DNA of 64,000 nucleotides from Bimuria novae-zelandiae CBS 107.79 (taxonomy: Eukaryota > Ascomycota > Dothideomycetes > Pleosporales > Didymosphaeriaceae), in contig ML976660.1 of NCBI GenBank assembly GCA_010015655.1, positions 1,001,015 through 1,065,014 of the forward strand. Direction: 5' to 3'. The position numbers were made by a program, and so were the translations under genes. The notes beneath the pieces are model-generated. The model searched no databases, had not been told where the DNA came from, and saw only the letters and a program-made list of their open reading frames with translations. Positions 22,889-34,586 of the stretch are shown here, one piece after another (position 1 is the first letter of the stretch; the number at the start of each line of letters is the position of its first letter).

Positions 22889-24743
22889 ATAGCACCATTC
22901 GAAGGATCTATTATTATTTATTAAGATGGCAGCGTTTACCCTTAAAGTAGCATAGTTTCCTTTGTCCTCTAGATCCATATCTGTATTAAGCCCGTTATCC
23001 GTAATTGCCTAAAGGAACGGAAGGATAAGCTAGAAGAACTTTATCTTATTTATAAAAGCACTCTTTTAGATCTCCTTCTTTGCGCGCCACGCTTGTAAGT
23101 ACGATATCTAATTTAAGTGCTAAAGTCTTTTAGTAGCCTAGATCTGGCGTGGCCTCGTTCGAAAGTCGCTCTTAACCATATCTCCCTGTTAGTGGGTAAT
23201 AAGCTTTACAGATCTTAATACTTTCTAATTCTAATAGGAGCTAAGATCGCAGGTGTAAGGGACTAATTTCCGAAGCTTAAATTAATTAGATTAATTCATG
23301 TAAGCGATTTAGAGGAAGAATTTACATCTAGTTTCCTTGCTCAAGCGGCAAATGGCGTGGAATCTCGTCTGATCGCTAGAGGCTACTTTGAATGAAAGCC
23401 TCTAGGTTACCATAACGTAAAGAACTAACTCTTTTGCTTTATTAATTAACGCGAATGTCTGTCCAACAAATAGAGTACTAGGCAAATTCTAGGAGGATGC
23501 TATTATAGTAGACTAATATTTTTTGTGTTAACCTTGCGTTAGAACGCGTTAACTTGTTTATTGCGTTAGACGCGTGATAAGCTATTTTAGTTTTAGTAGG
23601 TAGCTAAATCTAACGCAAATAATAAGAAATCCTACTACCTAACACTATATAACTGTAATATTATAATATAGAATCTCTTTTTGTGTAAAACTGCTTTTAT
23701 CTACTGTCCGAAAGCAACTGGGGGAGCGTAAAGCCTACTAACAGAATAGTGGCATTTAGGATAGGGGCTGTGACATATAGGATAGAAATAGTGGCATGTG
23801 GGATATTTTACGAACTGACGTCACGTGTGTGGTAGTGTATCTGAAACAGTGGTAGATGGGAAATTATTACGCCAAGCAGTGGCATGTTTGAAATTTGCCG
23901 TAACTTAAAGCTATAGAGCCTTACATAATAGCTATTAATATTATATAAAACGCATAATATTATAACTATATTATAACTTAAAAGCTAGTGCGCCTATAGT
24001 AGCACGCTAAAACTTTTATTTATTTATAAATCTTATAATAGCTCACTTTTATAAAGTAGCTTTAATAGGAGCCTTAAGGCTGTACTTTTTACTTTTTTAT
24101 AAAATTTTAAGTGCTTATTAAAGTTATTTTATAGTCCTATAAGTAGCTATTTTAAAATCCTATTTAGTAGCCTTTTTAGCCTTCTCTTTCTCCCTTACTA
24201 GCTTAGCTATAGCCTTTACCTAATGCCTTACTTTCTTCTCTTTTGCTTTTACCTACCTTATCTCCTTATAAAGCCTATTTATTTTAGCTTTTTAAAGTTA
24301 TACCTGCTCCTCCTCGCGTTTTTAAAGCTACTAGTAATTATATACCTCTTTTACCTTTTTTAAAGACTAAAATATAGCTTTACTGTAATACTTCTTAAGT
24401 TTTTTAAGTAAAAAAAGCATATTTTACTTTTTGCGCATTCTCTTATTAATTAGAGTCTTATATAGGCCCTTAACCTTATACTTAAAAAGGGTCTTTTAAG
24501 CTAAGATTTAGTAAAAGGCCTAGCTCAGCTTTTAAGCTTATTTACCTTAATCTTTAACTACTTAATATTGTGGGCCTTTAGTCTTTTTTTAGTTTAAAAT
24601 ACTTAGGGCTAAGGACTTATTATTACTTAAAGGGATTAAGCTAATATTAAATTTTTATAATAAAATTTTGAAATTAAAGGGTAAGAGACCTATAGCCTTA
24701 ATAGCTTTTAAAATTATTGTTTCCTTAAAAAAAGCCTACTAAG

Positions 24744-25171
24744 TGTTAAGATCCCAAAGAGATAGCTAATCCCTAAGGGGCTAAGGTTGGTTCTCGGGCA
24801 GGAATACTAGTAGGACAAGAGAGGGTGGTAGTGATAGCTTGCGCGTGTCACTGGGGGCGTTGGTATCGAAGGTGTGTACAGCACAATCAAATCAACAAGG
24901 TTGCTTACTTAGATCCAAACGATAGATTAATAAACAGGTTAAACATAAGTAGAAGAGAGACTCCTTCTTGCGTTCCTATATACTTGTCCTGCTCGACATG
25001 CTCGAGTCGAGCGCAGCGAGCAGAGGTCTTGGCTTCTGCGTCTGCTCGACTTGCTCGAGTCGAGCGCAGCGAGCAGTCACGTGACCTCCAGGTACTGTAC
25101 CTCCATTGGTCACCATAAGACCATAGGCGCTCTGGAGCCTAGCCAAGTGCCTGTAAGATCGGATCTTAACA
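24744..25171 (+). mobile_element. Solo LTR, family S1, copy 1
   Basis: It starts TGTTAAGATCCC, ends GGATCTTAACA and is flanked by CTAAG at 24739-24743 and 25172-25176. It is 428 bp long with no internal element attached, so it arose by recombination between LTRs. Composition is near normal: it is little touched by RIP compared with its surroundings. It contains a pair of 35-bp dyad repeats. Confidence 0.85.
24989..25076. repeat. Two 35-bp dyad repeats inside the solo LTR
   Basis: The copies at 24989-25023 and 25042-25076 differ at one base. Each runs from CTGCTCGAC to CAGCGAGCAG, with an inner CTCGAGTCGAG dyad, so each can fold as an imperfect hairpin. A related, decayed version is at about 25572-25605 in the sister solo LTR. 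Confidence 0.75.
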
Positions 25172-25451
25172 CTAAGCTTAGTAAAAGAAGGAAAAAAAAA
25201 TCTCTCTTATTTATTAAGCTAAAGCCTTAGCTCCTCTCTATAAAGGCTAAGATCTTATTAAAGTAGACTATTAATAGAGGCTTAAATATAACTATATTAA
25301 GTAACTATAGCGTATAGGTTAAATAAGAAGGATATATAGCAAGAAAGATTTTATTTTAATTATAATATTTTATAAAATCTATTATAAGTTAAGATATATA
25401 GCTATTTAAAATAAGTAATTAATAGGAAGATTACGCCTTTATCGTTATACT

Positions 25452-25848
25452 TATTAGGATCCACGATTCAATATATAGACAGCGAACTATTTGTACTTAG
25501 TCACAGCACGTACACGTGGAGATACTCCTGTCTTTGCTTGCAGCGTTATTAACACTTACGAAGTCATGTGACTGCTCTCGAGAGAGGGCTTGCTAGCGAG
25601 CAGTCTAGGACTAGTATATAGAATACTAGAGATAGATTCTCTATATTCGTGTTTAACCTTATTTAGTAATCTATTATTTAAATTATACTTAAGCATTATT
25701 AATTTATTTATAATTACGTATTATTTTTAATACTAATATCCTATTAATACGCGCGAGCTATTAATAACCCCTTTTTACCTTACTAGTACTCTTACCTAAG
25801 AACTAACCTTAGCCCTATAGGGACTCGGTACCCCTTAGGGACTTAACA
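25452..25848 (-). mobile_element. Solo LTR, family S1, copy 2 (inverted, RIP-decayed)
   Basis: Read in reverse it begins TGTTAAGTCCCTAAGG and resembles the solo LTR at 24744, including the CTAAGGTT and AGTACTAGTA text that follows. It is flanked by ATACT at 25447-25451 and 25849-25853. It is much more AT-rich than copy 1, so it is older or was more heavily mutated. Confidence 0.75.
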
Positions 25849-25856
25849 ATACTATG

Positions 25857-26242
25857 TGTATCGGCGCAGGTCACTCAAAGGATCGATGTTGGCGTATCTC
25901 CTAGCAGAGGCATATGGGAGTGCGTGTATAAGAATGTAGCCTCGAATGAATTAAGTGCCTATAGGCCTGGTACGAAAGGATACGGAAAAGGTACTAAACT
26001 ACAAAGGCCCCAAGCTCCTCTAAATACACCTCTTCCCAGATGGCTAGCTAGCACATATCTGCCATAGGTTGACCGTCGGTCTGATGGATCCGAAATAGGT
26101 CCGAATCGGATCCGTAGTTCCCCATCGGTCTGATAGATCCGAAATTGGTCCGATACGGATGAGTGTCGGTTTTCGGATGATCTCGAATCCTGTCTTGACT
26201 GGCCAAGGGTTCTCGTGTCGACGAGCGATTGTTCCTGTTACA
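25857..26242. mobile_element. Solo LTR of a different family (S2)
   Basis: It begins TGTATCGGCGC, ends CCTGTTACA and is flanked by CTATG at 25852-25856 and 26243-26247. It is 386 bp, of normal composition, with an internal imperfect duplication of a GGTCTGAT-GATCCGAAAT-GGTCCGA text near 26070-26160. Its left duplication overlaps the right duplication of the neighbouring solo LTR by two bases. Confidence 0.8.
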
Positions 26243-26829
26243 CTATGATTAAATACTTATTTAAGCTACGCAAGGCTAATATCGTTATTTATCTAGCTAA
26301 AAGATAATAAGGAGATTTAAACTTAATAAGTCTTATAATTAAGGGCCTATAGCTACAAGGTTTATATTAATTTTAAGGCTAACTAATAAATAAAAGTAAG
26401 TTAAAGGGAAGATTTATTAGCGTAAATATAAGCTAGTAGAGTTCTCTACTCTTATAAGCTATCTTAAATAGTACTCCTCCTTATTTTATCTTTGTACGAG
26501 GCCCTATCTAAGATCCTTTTTAAGTAACTTATAATAGTAAGCATGTAGCTTTTCTTATCCATATTATAGATATAATACGCCTTTATATAATATTTACTAA
26601 TATTCTTATATAAAAGGTTAAAGTAAAAGCTATGCTTCCTTTCTAATTAGCCTTATAGTAACTATTATTAATCCCTGTTATCTATTTTAAGATAAACTTA
26701 TTAGGATATTACTAAATAAAGTAATTAATTTAGTTTACTTTAAGTTCCCTTCTTGCGATTTATAAGATAAAATTTCTAATTATAGCTTATATAAGTAGAA
26801 GGCATTACCTAATAAGTTTTTTAATATAG

Positions 26830-27082
26830 TGTCTGCACAGCCTCGCCTTCCGCACTAAGGGAACTGTGTAACCCTATCATACCCCTGTACCCCCTTACTT
26901 CTAGTTAACCTAATACTGTACCGAAACCCCTTCGCCTCCACACCACCTGGTACTCTATCACATCCACAAGAACTGGAAGGAAGGTATATAGAACTATTAT
27001 AGCACACACACAAGACAAGACAGACACTAGATACCAAAGATAGAGAGTTACTTATTTATTCCTTGCTACCTGTGAACCGACA
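26830..27082 (+). repeat. Left LTR of the 253-bp-LTR Copia
   Basis: The 253-bp repeat has TG...CA ends; its partner is 38003-38255. Confidence 0.9.
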
Positions 27083-27399
27083 CTAATTAGTGGTTACCCT
27101 CACAGTCGATGCTATAAGAGATAACCACAGACAGTAAGGAGAACTAGAAGAGACATAACGAGGGGTATAGCGATACCCTAAACCGTGTGCTAACAAGACC
27201 CTAAGCGTTTACCTAGGTCTCCGCGTCTATTACGCCTTCGCCGGAAGCTCGCGCGTCGTAGCCTACTACTAAGTAATAAGGACTCTAAGCGTTTACCTAA
27301 GTCCCTATCTATTACGCTCTATAGTACCTGCCACTAATAGTACTATTAATTAACCTGCGTCTTACTCTCTTAAAGAGACGCCTTACGACCCCTAAATCG

Positions 27400-29346
27400 C
27401 TTTTCCATAATATCTTTTACTAACTATCTCACGAAGGAAGAACAGGCGCTTATTAATAAGGATAGCTAGGGCTAGCCCCTTAATATTAATAAGAATACAG
27501 ACATCACGAAAATTAATATAAAGAGTGTAAACATATATATCCTCTTCTACTACCAAATCTCCTAAAACAAAGAATAGGAGGACTATAAGCTATAGGAGCA
27601 GATAACTATTATCTTTAAAAAATAGCTAAAAGAACTCTTTAATAAAGGTAACAAATTTCTTATTACTAAATTTTAAGACTACCTACGCAAGCAAGGCGTC
27701 TTTATAGCTAAGAATAGTAAGTTAATTGCCTATAATATCGCAGAAGCGCTGCAGGGCGACTATTATAAATAGATTAATAAAGAGGTTACTTACTAGCTTA
27801 AAATAAACAAGAGGTTTAACTCGCGCTTTAATCTAAATCTTGCGACATCGCCTCTATATAATACGCCTCTATTATAGTAATCTTCTTAATAACCCTTTGC
27901 GCACCTTGCTTCTCCTTAACTAGCTCTAATAGCACGCACTATCTACTAACCTATACCTCTACTAAAATAGCAGCCCACCACATACCTGCCCCCTTATTAG
28001 CAGCACAACGCGCCTTTATCCTCTACGCAGTAGCTAAACTAGTATAATACGTACAACCCCTATCTGCAGCACGAAAGCCCTATAGACGCCACACGTCTTA
28101 ATAACATATATTAACTTATTACAGACCTCTGCAAGCTATACGATAATAAAAAGCGCTTTAAAGATAAGCTATATAACGTGTTTAACACTAAATTTAGAAT
28201 CTTCCGAGATAATTATAGCAAGATAGGGCTACCTAAGCAACACTAAGATCGAGCTTTTTCTATTATACTAAAAGATAGAGCGTCTAACTACTACTATAAC
28301 TGCCTTGCGGGTCAGGGCTATAATCTTAAGATAATAATAAGTATAATAAAGAGCCACTTCTATAATAAGGAGAATCGTTAATTATACTTTAGTAAGTAGA
28401 GAATAACCACGCTGGCACGTATAATTAGCGCCTACCCTAATAAATCTTGTCTTAATACTCTCTAATTACTTATTAATAAGCTCTAGAAGCTTTAACGTAG
28501 GTTAGGCTATAACTACTAAGGTAATAACGTGCTGCGCAAATAACTACTTAATACGTATAGTAGTATTAAGGACTATAACCTTGCCCTTTTCGCCCTAGCG
28601 CCTACTTTTAAAGGCCTCTACTCTACTCTACGCTTATCTATTAGCGCTACTATCCGCTCGCGCAAGGCGCGTAATCTAAGCCTAATATAATACACTACTA
28701 ATAAGGAGTATTAGAACTACTATAACCTCTAACACCCCTATAAGGACGACCCTAACGTAAACGGCCATAAGCAGTACTAGACTAATAGGACCTATAGAGG
28801 TAAAGGCTTACAAAGAGGTTAAGGTAATAGATTATAAGGATTCTTATCGCGCTTCTTACCGCAAGACGTTAATAATCGTAGACTTTATTAAGGTAACTCT
28901 TAAGGATTACCCTTCTAATAGCTACTATAACCTAAGTAATAGCAATCTTAGAAGAAATGCTTTATTTATAATAAGCCTAGCTACTAGTTAATAAAGCACT
29001 CTAGGGACAAGCGCAAGCAATCTTATAATAGATTTTATTAAATAGCGTTAGCCTATTTATATAACGCGTAACCTAATGTTGCTAACTTTTATACTTTCCT
29101 AACTAAGTACGAAGGTATTAAAATTAATAACAAGATCTAGTAGATACTTACTACTAAAATAATAACTAAGGGAGATTAGTTTATTACTAAGTTCTCTAAT
29201 ATAATTAACGGCAATTAGACGATTGCTTATTTAAATAACTAAGCTATATACTACGCGACTACACGAATTAACGCGTTTAGGGCTATAGATAACACGCCCG
29301 CCACTATATTTATATTTAAAATTAATATAATAAGAAAGTCTTTTAG
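27400..29346 (+). pseudogene. gag-like remnant of the 253-bp-LTR Copia
   Basis: The + strand reads as decayed coding text with many TAG/TAA codons. A Gly/Arg-rich part lies near 28770-28860 and a knuckle-like KCFICNKPS text can be inferred near 28955-28985 if RIP changes are allowed for. The aspartic-protease region begins about 29270 and is cut by the nested Copia at 29351. No intact frame remains. Confidence 0.6.
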
Positions 29347-29351
29347 GGTAT

Positions 29352-29560
29352 TGTCAGATTTTTCAGGTTATCAAGGATGGATGATAATTGTCTGTGTGTC
29401 ACAGTATGGGGTCTGATCAAGAAGTGATCATGTTGATGGATTCGATGTTTTGTCTTCTAAAGCTGGTTGACGCCTCCTGTTTGAAATTCCTGTCTGTGCG
29501 TCATGTGCAATAGCCCCTAACCTCTTCTAGCCTAGGTTCTCTACTATATATAATCTAACA
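29352..29560 (-). repeat. LTR of Copia copy 2 (3' LTR of the element)
   Basis: The 209-bp repeat starts TGTCAGATT. It is followed on the + strand by CACCCCTTT, the complement of the polypurine tract, so this is the downstream LTR of a minus-strand element. Confidence 0.88.
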
Positions 29561-29674
29561 CACCCCTTTAGCTTAGAGCGATCTATTGATTTAAGCTGCA
29601 CGCTAAGGTTATATAAAGGAGAGGTCGTTAAATTAATCTTAAATCTCCTCTAGAGGTGCTTCACGTGCTACCTT

Positions 29675-32600
29675 TTAATCTCTTATCTCTACCAGTCCTA
29701 AATAGTCTAAAAAGGCTAGCTACTTGTTTACTAGGAGTGTCTTTATAAGGCTATCTACAATTATATCTTTAGATCGTGTGTACTTTACATCGATTCTACC
29801 GCCCATGACTTCCTGTCGGAGCCAGTGATTGTGGATATCCACATGCCGTAACTTGGTTTATAGCTTAGAAACTTCCTAGGTTACTAGTCTAATAGTCTGC
29901 TGGTTGTCGCATTTAATCGTAATTGTCAGGCTAGGTAATTAAACCCTTAGCTTTTTAATTAAGCGAGACGTGAAGATAGCTTCTTTAGCCACTTATAAAA
30001 GTGCTAGGAGTTTGGCTTCTATAGTTAATGTTATAATAGTCTCCTGTTTGCTAGCTCTCCACGCAATAAGTCTATTAAATAATTTAATAGCATATCCTTG
30101 TGAGCTCTTGCAGTCTAGTGTATTATTAGCGAATAAGGCGTTACTAGCTACTTGCAAGGAATCACCTCCACTAACTTAGAGCGTTATCCACTTCGTGTCG
30201 TTAAGATATAATAAGACTCGGTTAGTAGCATAGTGGTGCTCTAGTCCTGGATTCGCGAGGAATCTGGCTAGTTAAGAGGTTGTAAAGGCAATATCTAGTC
30301 GCGTGCTAATAGCTATATATAATAGTAATCTAATCTTGCGTTAATACTTATTAATTTCTAAGGGTAAAGCTAGTCCTTCTCTTAGCTTAAGCTCCCCTAT
30401 TACTATTAGAGTATCATGCCGGATTGTTTAGTCGTCGATTAGGCGGCTAATTTTATCGCAGTATAAAGCCTAGGAGAGTTAAATAAGTCGTTTCTAACAA
30501 TCTCTAATTACTTTAATCCCTAGGAACTATTATAGGCTTTCTCTACCTGTTATTAAGTACTTCTTCTTAAGTTGCTCTACGGCTTGCTGCGCTTTGTAGG
30601 TTTTAGATTTTTAGTACGCAAAGATAATGTCGTCCACGTAAAAGAAAATAATAATCCTGTCCTTAATTATACAGTAACGCTTATAGGGTATACTCTAGAA
30701 CACAAGTTAAGTAAGCGTCGCTGTGAATTCCTTTTGCCAAAGTAATGGAGAGATTCTCAGTCTATATAAGGCTTTTTGAACTTTTAAGATAGTGCCAGGT
30801 TTTCTATACCGTTATAGCATTCGCATGTATACTTCTCTGTCTAGTGATGCGTGCACAAATGCGTTAGTAACGTTGTATTATATTAGTTTAAGATTATATT
30901 TAGCCGCGATAGCTATAAGTAGTTAAAAGGAACGTCCTGCTAGTGTCGCTGCGTAGGTGTCCTAGGAGGTAATATTACGTTATTAGTCTCTTCTAACTAC
31001 TAGTCGTGCTTTGCACTTGATGAATTGGTAGTATTTATTAAACTTATACACATACACCCATATGCAATCTAGGATCTATTGTCCTATCGCCTTTACAGTC
31101 TTGTATGGTACTTCCACCCATGACTTTATGATTTTATAACTATCTAGGTGCAATCGTTGTGCTTCCTTAAATAATTCTCCTATCAGGTGTTCGTCGAGGT
31201 TTGTTTTAAATATGGGCGGAGGTGGTAATTGCGATTAGTAAATTTTAATACCTTTTGTAAGTAGTCTCTTTATCCTTGCTTTATTAATTAGATCTTCTTT
31301 ATACTTGCCCACGTTCCCGGCTTTAGTTCCTGCCATGAAGGCTGCCGCCTAGGGAACTGTCTTTAATAATTAAATTTTAAGAATGCTTAATACTTCCCTA
31401 ATTATTAACTGCGCTAGTAAGGCTGCAGGCGGTGGTGTTGTTAGCGGAGTCGGGTAGTAATCCCTAATCTTCCGTCCTTAGTAGTAGCCTGGTAGATCTG
31501 GCTCTTTATTATCGTTTATATTATAGTTAACGGTTTTGTCTTCGTGAAACGATTTAATTTCTAGTTGGTGCATAGGTGGCGGTAGCTTAATTATCTTAAT
31601 ATACGTCGCTATCTCGTCCAGTGTACTATGCATAAGATTGTCCATAAGATCCTTAGTTTTACTGTCAAAGATTATATTCTTATTAAAAATCACGTCCCGC
31701 GTGCTGATGACTTTTGCGAGTGAGGGAACCCAGATCTAATAGATATTAGATAATCGGTATCCTACTAGATATCCAATCCATGCCTTTAGATCTAGTCTCT
31801 GTAGTCGAGACTTTCCTTTGTGTGTATCATCCGTTATTGCAAACGCTTTGCAACTATAGGCTTTTAAGTAAGCTAGATTTAGTTTCTTAAATAATGCAAT
31901 TAATCCATTTGCTAGTAATGCACGTGTGAAGAATAGCTCGTATGGCGTCTTCTAGTTGTTCGAGTAGTTCGGCGTTTAATTGTATAGGTATACTCCGGCT
32001 CGTGTAATTTCTGGTCAGAGCTCCCATAGAAGGTTCGCGTCTAGGCGCATCGCGCGCGATTTCTCCTTATTCACACCCCCTAAGCGTTCAGCGCCCCTAT
32101 TCTAAGCTTGTGTATCTAGTGCTAAAGGCTCAACAACTATACCTTGCCCTCGCAACCAGCGTTTGACTTCGGGCTTAACTATCGTGATCTTATTATCTAA
32201 TTTAATAATTTTCGGAGTAATATTATATTAGTTTTTAAGGAATTAGAAGAAGTTCGTTAGTGCGTTAATAATTAACTTAGCTATTTAGTTATTAGTGAAG
32301 TAGAAATCCTATTAGAACTTTAAGTACTTGTCCGTAATAAGCATCTAGCTCTTCTCCTTATTAAACGTCTACGGTTTATATAAATAGAAATTAATAGCGA
32401 GCCTCTCTCTAGGTCCTTACTTATTAATCCTTAGTGCGCGGCTAATTTGCCTCCGCATCTTTACTTGTCTATATAAGTTATACTCTACTATTATAATTCC
32501 TTTAACGCGCACCCCCTTAGATTATTACACTAAGTGTTTAATTATCGCAGGTCCTAGATGACCAAGCCCCTTGTGCCAGAGTAGGGCTAACACTTTCTGA

Positions 32601-34342
32601 CTTCGTCTCTGCGTTCAAGAGTTGTAGGTATATGTGTAATGAGCTGAGTAGTGCATGGGCTAGTGTTCCAGTACCCATTGCCCATGGATCTCTTAAAGTT
32701 CTCCGATGGTTGTTCCATTCAGTCTCTTAAGGGCAGTGGGTTCTAATTTAGTATCCCACTAGAATCCTTGCTGTCTTAACACTCGGAAGAAGATAAGGTT
32801 ACATAATAGGTCTAGACAAATAGCTACATCGTGCAGTACTAATCTTTCAGCTCCCTGTTCGTGTTATAGATTTATAACAAGTGATCTATACCCCTTAATC
32901 CATATTTATGTATTGCCTGCCCACACAAAATCTCCTTGTGCCGGCGGTTGGTAATCGTATATCCGATCGGGATCGTTCGTGATGTGGCAGGTTGAGCCAG
33001 AATCGAGGATAAATGAACGTCGCAGTGGATAATCAATTTGACTTATTCTAAAAGACGCGGCAAATACTGCTTGTACAGTAGATATCTATCTGCTATTTAG
33101 TTACTATTTAGTGATCTCTAGAGTTAGAGTATAAGAGTTCTTTATAGGTAGAGTTCTAGTTCTAGACCTGCTTTAACCTCTTAGAAGTTCTTAGAACTCT
33201 AGATCGTGCTCTCGCTTTAGCGCGATAAGTTCCTTAATCTTTTTATTTAGCTACTACTATTCTAGGGCTTTCGCTAAATTCATATAGAAGCAGTCTCTTA
33301 TAGAGTGCTACATGCCACATGCATGGCATTTCTGCCCTTCTGCTTTAACAAATTTTAGGCGCCCACCTGCTTTAACAAGGGTTGAAAGGTCCAGCGGGGA
33401 GTCTTACTCAACTATCTACTAGCCTGTACGTTAATATCGAGGTCTACCCCGTTTTCTGGATAATAACGTTTTAGCACTATAGGCGTCCCCACTTTGTGTG
33501 CTCTGGGCGGGTTTGCCGCTTTCACTGAGCTCTAATAAGTCACCCGTTACGAAGGCAGATCTCTGCTTTATTCGCGATATCAGGTGGTTTAGCATCATGT
33601 GTTCTTGGAAACGCTTCATTATTTCTTTCCTGGTCATGCCTGGTGTGAACCGTCCGTTGTCCTAAAAGGTCGTTAACTACGTAGGAGCGACTTTGTTTAC
33701 AGCGTTTAAGAAGTCTTTTGCTACAGCGTTAAACTATATTAATTCTAAGACTTTATACGTCTCCGCTTTAGTAGCTACTTAATTATATTCTGCTAGCCAT
33801 GTATCCCATGTATTCGTGGTTCGTAGTAGCTTTAAGGAGGAGTAATATTAGTCGCGTGCGCGTTCTTATTTAAATAGCATATTAACGCTAACTATAGCTT
33901 TAAGGTTAATAATCTACTATTTAAGTAGTTAATTAGGTAAGCAGCACGTCCTTTAGAGATACTAGTTAACTATTAATTATATAAAGATAATAATTTACTA
34001 GAAGCTTAACTGCTTCTTCTTAAATGCGTGTTAATTATTCTTAAATTCTTCGAGCAACGTCTTATAGTACTTAAGGTCCTCTTTAAAGGCTTTAATACCT
34101 AACGTGAATAGTTTAGAAATGCGCGTTGGCGTTGTAATACTAATAGCTAGAGTGTAGTCAGCTAGTTTTAGAGCTTATGGGATTACTGGCTTAGGTTTTG
34201 GCGCAGTCGTTGATTTTGGATCTAGTAGATTCCAGATACGATAGAGTACGCATCTTGACTAGATTTGTGTAACCTACGCCGTGTAGTTAGTGTGGTCGCG
34301 TAGCGTGATTATCGTTGCGTCGCGTAGGTGTGGCGTCGTCAT
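29675..34342 (-). pseudogene. Copia gag-pol remnant, copy 2
   Basis: This is the minus-strand counterpart of 16856-21523, from the ATG at 34342 to the TAA at 29675. Better preserved pieces than in copy 1 include a gag segment at 33431-33637 (KEIMKRFQEHMMLNHLISR) and an integrase C-terminal segment at 31478-31693. Reverse transcriptase and RNase H text lies at about 30050-30700. It is broken by stops, so no protein is expected. Confidence 0.8.
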
Positions 34343-34372
34343 GTTGGTAGTCGAGGCAGTGAGACTCTTAAT

Positions 34373-34581
34373 TATCAGATTTTTCAGGTTATTAAGGATG
34401 GATGATAATTATCTGTGTGTTATAGTATAGGGTCTAATTAAGAAGTAATTATGTTAATGGATTTGATATTTTGTCTTCTAAAGCTGGTTGACGCCTCCTA
34501 TTTAAAGTTCCTGTCTGTGCGTCATGTGCAATAGCCCCTAACCTCTTCTAGCCTAGGTTCTCTACTGTATATAATCTAACA
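34373..34581 (-). repeat. LTR of Copia copy 2 (5' LTR of the element)
   Basis: The 209-bp repeat has its end TGTCAG mutated to TATCAG. Several further TG-to-TA changes separate it from its partner. Confidence 0.88.
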
Positions 34582-34586
34582 GGTAT

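Larger units (their letters stand above)
15476..23900 (-). mobile_element. MULE copy 2, split by a nested Copia element
   Basis: The left part (15476-16616) matches the right half of MULE copy 1 in reverse. The right part (21854-23900) matches its left half in reverse, ending in GAAATTTGCCG at 23900. The Copia element 16617-21848 sits between them with a 5-bp duplication. Subtracting it leaves about 3.2 kb, the length of copy 1. The first 20 or so bases of the left end fall in the N gap. The transposase remnant is on the minus strand. Differences from copy 1 are mostly C/T and G/A. Confidence 0.8.
29352..34581 (-). mobile_element. Ty1/Copia LTR retrotransposon, copy 2 (nested)
   Basis: This is the same family as the element at 16617-21848, inverted. 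Its 209-bp LTRs are at 29352-29560 and 34373-34581, flanked by GGTAT at 29347-29351 and 34582-34586. It lies inside the protease region of the 253-bp-LTR Copia, which resumes immediately after. The first LTR keeps more CA/TG than the second, showing uneven RIP within one element. Coding text is on the minus strand. Confidence 0.92.

Noticed and set aside
24989..25076. CRISPR-like pair of repeats
   Set aside because: There are only two copies, each a hairpin within a solo LTR of a fungal genome; no array and no cas genes.
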